Source of the DNA: Elysia marginata
Lineage: Eukaryota > Mollusca > Gastropoda > Plakobranchidae
Length of the DNA stretch: 41,859 bases
Direction: 5' to 3'
Assembly: GCA_019649035.1 (NCBI GenBank)
Contig: BMAT01004800.1
Location: forward strand, 4,743 to 46,601
Below, in pieces: positions 22,801-33,300 of the stretch (position 1 is the first letter of the stretch; the number at the start of each line of letters is the position of its first letter). The translations under genes were made by a program, and so were the position numbers. The notes beneath the pieces are model-generated. The model saw nothing but the letters and a program-made list of their open reading frames with translations, had not been told where the DNA came from and did no database searches.

Positions 22801-23926
22801 GCTAGGAAGAGGTTAGATGCTCTCCATTTGGAAGCTACATTGACTAAATGACTAGATGCCTTCTAGCCATATAATAAATCATTAGTTTATAGGATAGAGA
22901 TCTTAATTTCAGACCCGAGTCTTCATCATCAAATTCACTTTCAAGTTTACAATACGAAATAAAAAAGAAACCTTGCAAATCAAATTCAATCGCTTCAAAC
23001 TTTGATCCTCAGCTAAAAGGCATTAATTGCATTTTTTAACACTTGTCAAAATTACGTAATAAAAATAAACTTAAAACTCAATGACTTTTGCAGTTTATTT
23101 CAAAACATGCCAAGTTAAGTTTGCTCAACTTTCCAGGAAATTTGAACTGCATTAAGCAGCCTACTAATGTGCTGACCAATTTAATATAATTAACGTTGAG
23201 TTATGCCCCTTTATCACAAATCGGTCCTCGATTTTCTCAAATCGATATCTCTACAAATAGATTGTTAGCTAACGGTAATATAAACTATTAAGTTGCTATA
23301 AACTATCAACAAAATTTATTTATTCAAGTCGTTTTCAACAGACCTAAAAGTATTTGGTGATTTTATGAAATTCTGTTAGTAGGCTTGCAAACTTGATTAC
23401 ATGTATTTCCCAGGTCAAGACATTCTAGATTCAGATCAAGAGCTTAATCTGACAAGTAAACAATTAAAATCTAGAAGTAATGGGATTGATGTCTACCATA
23501 AAATAAGATTATGACCACCCTGCAACTCTGTAAACCGTATTTGATGTGACGAGCATCCAGTTTTATTTTATAACGTCTAAAGGACAACGGGGTTAGACTG
23601 GCTCTAATTTAAACCCAATCGTTTTATTATAAGAGATCATAAACAATCAGGGATTATTAGATCGGCCCATTTTCAAGTCTAAAGGTTGTTTGGATCACCT
23701 GAAGGCATGGAAAGGATGATTTCAAACTGTAAGACATCAACACCAAAATCTAAGTTTTTGTAGGGTACCTAGTCATTGAGTCTAGGTATCCTCCAAATAG
23801 AGGACATCAAACCATTGAGTCTATGTAGGCTCCAATTAGGAGACATGCTGAAACTTATTATTTATAATGGGTTACAACTGCTGCTGCTACTGCAACTTAG
23901 ATTCTTATAAAGAGGTTAAATATTAA
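19871..23926. other. Non-coding intergenic DNA
   Basis: AT-rich with many homopolymer A and T runs. Frames at 22176-22373 and 22370-22591 are low complexity and lack family features. Weak resemblance between about 20485 (CAGTGCAAACCTCC) and about 20930 in reverse complement suggests a very decayed element, not well enough to call. A tandem duplication lies at 23774-23849. Confidence 0.5.
23774..23849. repeat. Two-copy tandem repeat, 39-bp unit
   Basis: CATTGAGTCTAGGTATCCTC at 23774 recurs at 23813 as CATTGAGTCTATGTAGGCTC, and both copies continue into a shared AGGACAT/GGAGACAT tail. About six differences are seen by eye. A local duplication of no known function. Confidence 0.6.
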
Positions 23927-24525
23927 TACAGTAGTATACGGTTAAACGCACGGCACTTGGGAGACCCATTTAGCGTGCGTTTAGGAGATGTGTGCACTTA
24001 TGAGAAGTAGTAAATAGGGGGAGGGGAGGCGTGATTGTGAAGAGAAGAAAGCCAATCACAAAATGCTACACAGGCCAAGGGCTAGCCTACAGTCCCCCTG
24101 TCACTGTCACTCAGTAGATTACAGTACGGGCGGGCGAGGTGTTGGCAATTCGCATCATCTGATTTGTTCATCCACGCCCGACAGTTCTTTGTCCACCTTT
24201 TTTACCCTCTCTCTTCACACTCCTGCCTCCAAGTCTTAACCTTCACACAACAAGTGTGGGTAGATAGGCCTGCATTTTAACAAAGAAGGTGCGAATTTAT
24301 GTGGAGTGATGCTGGCCTATACCTCAAAACGAGCTAACTCGCTATCGCTCGCATCCTAGTGGTTGCCTGGTCCACTTAAAAGGTAATTTTTCCCGATTTC
24401 ATAGCGTGTGTTTAACCGATATAACGTGCGTTTCGGGTATACTGATTATTTATATAGAAATAAATCGGTCATAGCGATTTGGCGTTAGTTAAACCGTAGC
24501 GTGCATTTAACCGGATACTACTGTA
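23927..24525. mobile_element. 595-bp inverted-repeat element (Tc1/mariner/pogo-like), TA-flanked, non-autonomous
   Basis: The left end from 23929 reads CAGTAGTATACGGTTAAACG; the right end (to 24523) in reverse complement reads CAGTAGTATCCGGTTAAATG. The ends agree over about 24 bases with two mismatches. TA flanks both sides (23927-23928, 24524-24525). Inside are several more copies of a GCGTGCGTTT/GCGTGTGTTT motif at about 23972, 24405, 24425 and 24500, in both halves. The GC-richer centre has no transposase frame. TA target and CAGT ends fit Tc1/mariner/pogo. Confidence 0.75.
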
Positions 24526-24573
24526 CTACCATCACTACTACTATAACTATTACTACCTTGGCTCCTGCTACTA

Positions 24574-24614
<41 letters not shown>

Positions 24615-24730
24615 GCTACCGCTACTATTACTACTAACACTACTACTCCAACCACAACTGCTACTATTACTACTGCTACTACCACTGCTGCTACTACTAC
24701 TACTACCACTACAACAACTACTACTACTTT
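24526..24730. repeat. Trinucleotide (ACT/CTA) microsatellite, about 200 bp
   Basis: Imperfect runs of ACT, interrupted by GCT, CCA, ATT and ACA variants, begin immediately at the right TA of the adjacent inverted-repeat element. The purest core is at about 24574-24615. Long Thr-rich and Val-rich frames over it are artefacts of the repeat. Confidence 0.9.
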
Positions 24731-27367
24731 TTCAAGATAATTTTAAGTACCTGCATCATAACATTTATAATGTTAATTGATCTGTCTGAATTACTCAAAA
24801 AGTTTTAATAGATTCAACCTTAGTTTTAAGTGCTCAAGCAATAGGACATAAACCTATTTGATATAAAGTTTAGAGACCTAATAGTCTAATTTTGAACACC
24901 ATTTTGCGGGTTACAACTTTCTTTTCAATTGAAATTACAACCGTAACTAACAAACACACCCACACATAAACATCTGGACAGTTTATACACAGACTTTGAA
25001 ACTCTCAATGTCACAATTTTTTAGCAGACAAAAAATTGGAATAAATAAGCAAAAGAATAAACATAAAAAAATATTTTTCTTTCTATAACTTGTACAGATA
25101 TACATGCATATCATATCTAAAGATTAAAAACAAAATCTGTGAACACATTTTGTGAGGCACTTGATACTACATATATGACATTAGGAAATGCAATTCTCGG
25201 AGGTGACCATGAAAATTACATATTGTTGTGTAAATGCTCCTGAAAAAATAAAATACATTCTTAAAAGCTTACTTGAAAGCATAAAAATTAATAAATATAC
25301 AAAAATTTAAAAAAATATTTAAAAAAAAGCATTTAAAAAAGTAGCAGAATAACATTTTGCTTTCTGTGACACATTCCAAAGTGAGTTTTCAGCCCTGAAA
25401 AAAGTCAAATGTGTATATATATTCTTTTCTTATTGTGTACTGCTACAAATTTTTTATTCTAATACTAAAAATAATATATCAGCTGTGCAAGGATGGAGCA
25501 CCTTTAAAAAAACCATACAAATAATATGATGTAGACTGGTAAAAGCAATTCCATTTTATAGGTGATTCTTGACTGCAGGCCAGAGTGTAATTTAACTGAT
25601 TTAATCCCAAAGTGCCAAACAGCTTCCACAACAGCCACCATAAGCACTCTATAAGCTATAAAAATATGGTTTAGTTTCAAGACCCCTACTCAGCAGAAAC
25701 ATTGTCAAAAAGTTACACTGTTATATATCAAAAAAGTTCTGCAACTGAATAAAGATTTTGAATAAAGATCTTTATCAAGATTTGTCGTCAATGGTGTATG
25801 TGTTATAGTGTGTCAATTCCAAAAAGAAAAGAACAAAAACAAAAATATTAAATAACCTTTTTCATTCTCAAAATGAATCCTATGTCTTCTAACGTTTGTA
25901 AACTACTTGTATGTAATCGAAAGCATGAAGTTTATATATATCTGCAGAAAATTTCAAACAAATCCGTTAGATCTTTAAATTTTTGTTGTAGACCTAAAGA
26001 GAACTAAATTTATAAAGGCTAGCCAAAAGAAATGGGTCTAGATCTAGTTCTGCTATCATCAAATTTTCAATAGATCTAAAAAGACCACTATCAGTCTCAC
26101 TTTCACTTCTATATTTTAAATTCTTTGATTACTGGATTTCTATATAACCTTGTTCAAAACAGCTGAGATGTGTTCAGGTTGTTGTAATGGTCGAGTCATC
26201 TTATTTTTCACTAGCAAGGTTTTCTTGATAAATTTGCTTTAAAGACATAAGGAGCAGCAAAGGCAAAGTGAAAAATTTAAAAAATTGCAGAAGAAACACT
26301 GTATATACTTAAACTGCATTAGTTTTGTACTTTTGTCTGGCCCATAAGTCTTAAATTTAGATCCTCAATGGTTTACTATTACATCTCATGAGACTGAACC
26401 AGTTAAGGGTTTTCACATGCGTAGCTGAGGAAAGCAGTGCATGCTTCAACATAAACTCAGTCTTTGCAAAAAGCATGCCGTAAAAATATAAGGACCAGCC
26501 TTAGGATATATTTTGCTTGTTGTCTCCTCATTGCACACATAAAATGATTGCGTTTATCTTTACAATTACTAGAAATAATATAATAGTTCAACTGATAAGC
26601 TTGAAGGAACAACTGCTCCACTTGACAGTCCTTTAAAAATAGTTTTTGATCATTAGACACCTGAGATTACAGTTGCTTTAAATGCCTCCTTGAGAGAGCA
26701 AAATTTATGTGCAATATTTGGAAGTTTAGTTTAACCATGACATGTAATATTTAAAAAAAGTTAAAATACACACTGGCCAAGTCAGCTGCATTTGAAGTCA
26801 TTTGTATATAGGCCTAAAGCACAGAACTATGTTTCTTGTAACCAGTCCATATCCGTTAAAGTAAGAAATTTCAATTTTAATTGAAAAAAAAAATTTAAAA
26901 AGGTAAAATTCATGATCTTTTCTTTTTTTTTCTTTTTTTTTTTTTGAGACATATATTGTGTAGACTTGTGCAGGTAAATGCAGGTTTAAAAGAAGAAAAA
27001 TAAAGAACAAGCACTAAAACATTTTAAATGTTGTATACTTCATAAGAACAGTAAAAAATTGTCAAGGTATAATTTTCATATAAAAGAGAAATAAATGATT
27101 GGTGTGTAAACAGAGCAGGGGCAACAACTGCTCACAAAGTGATAGTATAGGAATAAATTAAATGATATCTTTTTTTAGATTCTAAAAATTCACAGAAAAA
27201 TTTACAATAAATATGCAAAACATGAAAACTACAACAACATAATGTATAAATTAGTCTGATTATAACTGTTTAAGGTCAAGTAATTTACAATTCAACCTTT
27301 TTCTAGCCCTAAGGCACCTATAAAATACATTACACAAGAAAACACAGTTAAAAATCCCATAAACAGC
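24731..27367 (-). other. SLC25A10: Intergenic DNA, likely including the 3' UTR of SLC25A10
   Basis: The carrier stop codon is at 27368-27370. Going leftward on the - strand, an AATAAA equivalent (TTTATT on +) appears near 25455, which would make a 3' UTR of about 1.9 kb. I cannot prove it. The stretch is AT-rich with a T/C-rich run at 26920-26945 and no recognised mobile elements, unlike the flanks. Confidence 0.35.
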
Positions 27368-30300
27368 CTACACCTTACTATCTACACCAAAGTTTTGCCT
27401 TATTTGCTCCAAGAACACAAATGTTAGGACGGTGTGAGGGCCTAGTCTAACAAAAGCTGGTACAAAACCCTGAGGACACAAAAAGTAAAAGCAGGCAAAA
27501 ATAATTATTTATGCTCAATAACTGAGTTATATTATATTTTTTCTTCAATAGGAACTAAGGTTCTTTAATTAAGCATATTATATGAGAAAAAGATAATCTC
27601 TAGATTGCAACAAAAATCTGTCAGAAGTTGTTGAGGCTATGTTGTTAGTTTAGAGAAGTGAGTGAGTGATTAGAAAGTAATTCATAAAAAAAAGCCAAAT
27701 TACCAGATAACATAACTTGACAGACTAAGACTTAGTAAGAGGAAAAAGAATAAGAATGATAGAAAGAGAGACAGAGAGAGAAAGACAAGATCCCAATGAT
27801 CAGCAAGGAAAAATAAAGTCAGTGAGAGATTACAAAATTAAAACCCATAGGAAATCAGGATAAGCTGTACTTATGCAAAACTCAGATTAAGAAATATATT
27901 TATATAAAAGAACTAGACTTTATTTAAGTCACCAGTCACTTGCGTTAATTCCATGAAAGGAGACACAGACTTGTTAAAGAAGACCCATTCTCTATAACAA
28001 ATTACCTACCATATAACAAATAAAGAGGCCATATTCTCTCAATGATACACGTGAGGTTTACAAATTTTAATTTGTAATACATTTTACATAACTTCAAATC
28101 CTTCCATGGGTTCTGTTGCTCAAACACCTGGTTTGTCTTTTCCAGTTTGACTTCAGTCACCACAGAAATGTTCTGGTTATTGTCTTTTTACTGGCTTCTT
28201 ATACTTGTCATTCCTATGATTTTTATCAAGGGATGAATTGACCTAAAATTCTTTGGCCCTTTTTAACTATTTGAACTAAATTATAAATCATTTAGGATTC
28301 TTACTTTACTTTTCTTAATTCAATGACCAAGGTTATGATGAGCTTTGTATTTTAAAACCAAAGATAGAACTACATGTAACAAATAATCAAATATAAAAAG
28401 TTTACCATAAAAAATTACCGTTTTCATCTTTTTTTTTTTCATTTTGTTACAGGAGTGACAGGAAGAAAAAAAAGCTTAAGTTTTTATAGGTTGCATCAAA
28501 CAACACTTTACAGCCAAATTCAATTTAAAGTGGGGCAAAGTGAATCAAGAAAGTCATTACACTAGAAAAGACTTTTATTATAAGACTCCAGGAACTAAAC
28601 AGTAAAGTAACAATCCTCAAAGATTTATAATTTAGTTCATATAGTTAAAAAGGGGCCAAACAATTTTAGGTCAATTCATCCCTTGATAAAAATCATAGGA
28701 ATGACAAGTATAACAAGCCAGTAAAAAGGCAATAACCAGAACATTTCTGTGGTGACTGAAGTCAAACAAGAAAAGACAAACCAGGTGTTTGAGCAACAGA
28801 ACCCATCCCATGGAAGGATTTGAAGTCATGTAAAATGTATTACAAACTTTAAAATTTGTAAACCTCATGTTTAATCTTGATTTTGAAACTATTTATCACG
28901 CTCATAAAGGAATGCCAATATTACATGTATCATACATTCTATTATTATTATCTTATTACTATTAGCAACCTTTCTTCTACCTATCAATTTATTGAAAATT
29001 TAATTCAAATGTATGACCATCTGCATTGCGACTGATTCCTTCCAATAATGCTTGTAATTTGTTAAAGTACAAAAAAGTATTCTTCTCCAAAACTCCCCGA
29101 ATCTTATCTGCAGTCTCTACCTTGAAATAATAATTTTTCCCCCAATTTTCGTTTTTCAGCATAAGTTCTAGCTTTAAATCTTAAATGAATGAAATATTTC
29201 CTTGCTTGTTCCCTCTTACCTTGAAAAATCCTAAAGGCCCAGCTTTTGCTATATCCACCGCACATGACATAATGCTCTGCAACAACAACAACAGAAAAAA
29301 AAGAGATGTAACAGCCTGTCTGTAAGTTTCATGAAATTGTGAAGACTGAAAAAAAATGAATTTTTGTAACAAAAAATGTGCATCACATCACTAAGAAATA
29401 AAGTATTTATTCTTTCAAATTAATCAATTATTAATTTTTACCCACAGCAAATATTTTTTTATTGGATTACTTAGGCCACAGCCTATGCCTTTTAGGAGTT
29501 TGCGGCAAAGCTCACCCTAACTTAAAGAAGCATTTAGTTAATGTCTAACAAAATAGCACTAAAAAGACTAAGAATGGCAATTGGGAATGAGATTAGAGCT
29601 CAAACTATCGTTCCTGTTGGAAAATTTCTTCTGATAAATCAACTGCTTGCAGGCAAGAACGATATTTTTATGCTGTATTCTCATTCTCAATAAAAGTTCT
29701 GTTAAATGCTTACCGAGAGGCTCTAACTTAGAAAAAATTAAATGCAGGAACAATTCCTTTTAGCATTCCCTTTGGTGATCAAAATATTTGGGTTATTATG
29801 TTTCGCTATACACAAAGCTTTGAATCATTCAAAGGTAAACTTAGCAAAGAACCGTTAATGGGTTAAGACCTGTGCCCCCCCCCAACAAAAAAAAATTTGA
29901 CATAATCTAACCACAAGTGCCAGATTCCAGTGATCAGTTATAGGGCAAAATTTAGGTAAACCTACACAAATACCACTGATCAACTTTGGGGAACTTAAGG
30001 TTGACTGGAAAAAAAAAACTTTGTTACTTGTCTCCCTTGTAGAAAACATTTTAAGTTAAAAGGTTCACCAGAGGTGCAAACAAAGCAAATTAGGTGAAAA
30101 ATCTTACATTGTAATACCCTGGTGTTGCATTCATCATCCTGGTTTTCATCACGTCCAAAGGCTGTGTTAACAAGGTTGCCATCATACCCTGGAAATAATA
30201 ACATGACTTAATTTTCCAATTATGACTAAGATCAAATTAAATTTAGTTCAAGCTTCAATTAAATGAAAATATCAGTGAAATTCAGTTTGTCCACAGACTT

Positions 30301-33300
30301 CTCAATACTATATTATAATATACAACATTTACTTCTCAACTATGTGTCTTAAGTAGTTTGAGTTGAATTAGAAAATTTAAGCTTTCAAAATCAACTAGTA
30401 CATACCGCGAGGGTGCTAGATGTTAGATGTAGCCTGATATTATCCTCAAAGAATCCTGTGGTTAAGAGCATGTTTTTGACTTGATCATAGCCAGCCAGCT
30501 GCCCAACAGTCACACAGACTGCTCTACTGCTTGCCATTGTGGCCCCATTGAACGCCTTGAATGGACCCTCATAACGTATCACACGATAGAGCCCATCAAT
30601 TGCATGTTTGTAACTGTTGAAAAAAATTGTGGAAAATTAAATTTCTTACCTGTAACATCGAGAAATATTGAGAAATATTACATCGAGAAAGTTAGTTGGA
30701 GATCAAGCATGAAAATATGATTAATTGCTTGTATTTCAGCAGTTTCGTTATTTGAATTTATAAATAAAAGTTGCACTGTTGTCTGATGATAAATTGAGTC
30801 AACAGTAGGGAAGCCTAAATCATAGCAAATTGAAGTTTTTAAAATAACTTAAAAGATACAAAACAAGATATATGATAAAATCTAGTAATATAAAAAGTCA
30901 ACTATGGCCTCTGCTTTTAAAACTTACTTTCTTCTTTCAGCTGGGGTTAATCTTATGTCATTTTGCATTCTGTTGAAAAAGAAAAAAGGAAGAAAAAGTA
31001 TGAGCCAAATTACAAAGAAAAACTTTAAGCTTTGTAAGCTTTTTAACCATACAGTGGGGTTTGGATCCTTTCCAATGCATTAATTTTTTTAAAGAATCAA
31101 GAAACGAATGGAGCCTTCCAAATATTCATACGAGCTACAAAACAAACAGTTTTAGAACCGTCTTAGGCTTTAATTTTTTTTTTTAATTGTCAGCCAGACT
31201 AATATTAGCAGACAGTCTTGCATCCATAGAAACATATCTAATTTATACAAAGTTGCCCGAAACAAAGAAATACTTGGGACAATTTTTAAAACAAATTGTA
31301 TCTAAGCCTCATAAACTCTTCATAATAGCTTCTATCAGGGATGCCACTAAAATTTTCCGTAAAATAACTGAAAATCCGGCCGTGATGTTCTTCCATACTT
31401 AGCCTAATACAAAATATTTCATATATGTGCACTGAATTAAGGCCTTTTAGAGTACCCGTATTACAAGATTTTTTATCACATGACCTGGGGAATTATTGCT
31501 GCTGCTTCCCCCATGTCCTGCTAGTAAAAAGTAGGCAGCTTGGCGGAGTGGTTAGCGCATCGGACTCGAGATCTGGAGTTCCAGGGTTCGATTCACAACA
31601 AGCCACTTTGCGATTGCCTTGGGAAAGCAATTTGCCCTAACTTTCCGCAGTCCACCCAGCTGTAAAATGGGTACCCAGCTACAGGCAATTCTTGAACTTA
31701 TGATATGCACCTGCAACACCCTGTATATGGATTAAAAGTGGCCTTCAAATGTACTGGTCTGCTAGTGAATTAGTGGCACTGCGCTGTGACGACATAGTTA
31801 CGCTGAGTAACGAAGCAAAATTTCCCGAAACGCATTAATATAGTTTTAAAAAAAAATAAATAAACACTACACAGCAATGGGTTCAACTATTGTTTCTGTT
31901 GACATTTCTTTAATAGATTTTCCTTTAAAATCATTCAATTAATGTTAGATTAGGCCCTACCTAAATAAACAAAAATACCTCAACTTCTCGACAGAATGAG
32001 AGCTAGGCATATACTTTATTGGTGGTATGCCTATCTAAAGAACAGACCTTGACCTTCCATACGTTTTAAGTGCAACTTCTAAAGTAAAATTAGATATTTT
32101 TTAAATCGAATAAACCTTGTACATAAGTGCTAAAATCTTTATTATCTAGATTCTAGATCCCATCTAGATCAGATCAAGACATAAGCAGTTGTCTTCTCAA
32201 TTCCATTCAATTTCAACTGTAGAGTGACCTAGATAACTCAAGTTACTCCTTAGACTGCCCTGCTGGAATTAAAATAGGTCATTGTTATAACTCGCCAAAG
32301 AGGTATAGTTGAACCAAGCAAATTTCCACATCAGGAAAGAATTTAGCTTAAATAACCTCTGGGGGATGAGAAAACTTGAATTTCAGACCACAAACTAAAA
32401 AATATCCATGGTCATTTGAGGTACGTTTTGTAAGAGTTTTATTAAACAGGCTGGGTGTAAAAGCTAGGTCTACATTGTATAGGATCTTGTTCAAATTTGT
32501 GTGTTCATTCAGTTTCTCAGGCTTAAAAAAAAACAACAGAAAATAACTGAAAAATGGCATCTTTGTTCTTTAAAAGTGAATATGAATAACAATTTCTCAC
32601 CTGACATTGATGAGGTCAGCAGGGGTCCCCACCAACCCCCCACTTGCTCCAGCAAAGGCTGCTAAACCAATTTTCTCATAGACGGGCATGTTACGGTTAT
32701 CTTTTGTGAGCTCTTTTTTCACTGTCTCATAAATGGCAAACCTTGTCATGGAGTATGTCAACTGTGGACACAAAGGTGTTAAGCAATACACTGTTACAGT
32801 TTACTGTGATTAAAATTTCTCAAGAAATGATTTTTAAAAATTTCCCACACTCTCTTTCATTCTCCTTCTTCTCCTGCTTGTCCGGTCTTGCATAGTTGCT
32901 TTGTTGAATTCAAATTTTTCTGCTGTTATATTATGAGAGCCTGGTTTAGGATCTAGTGATTGCTGATGGATTTTTGCTGCTGTGCCCTATGTTGGTGATC
33001 AATATTCTAAGTGTGGTGTAACTGTCCCTAGGTAGATTCCTTTAAGAACTGCTTCATTTGCTCCCTGGGTGGTTCCAGCTAGATTTTGCATGATTGCTAA
33101 CTTGCACCGAGCCCTTGCTTCTGTTATGAAAATCTGGGCCCTTATGTGATGTGCTTGTTGAATGTTATTCCTTTATATATTGGTTCCTCTTGATTTTTTA
33201 ACCACATGAACCCTACTCACCGGTACACAGTAAAGTTTTCTCGTGTCAAATACCCTACTCAACGGTACACCAGTGAAGCTTTCCTGTGTCAAATATCCTA

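Noticed and set aside
24501-24740. Thr-rich and Val-rich frames
   Set aside because: Trinucleotide microsatellite translated in two directions; not genes.
31541-31594. tRNA-Ser gene
   Set aside because: A and B boxes are present but the acceptor stem and tRNA 3' half are not, and a SINE body with an A-rich tail follows.
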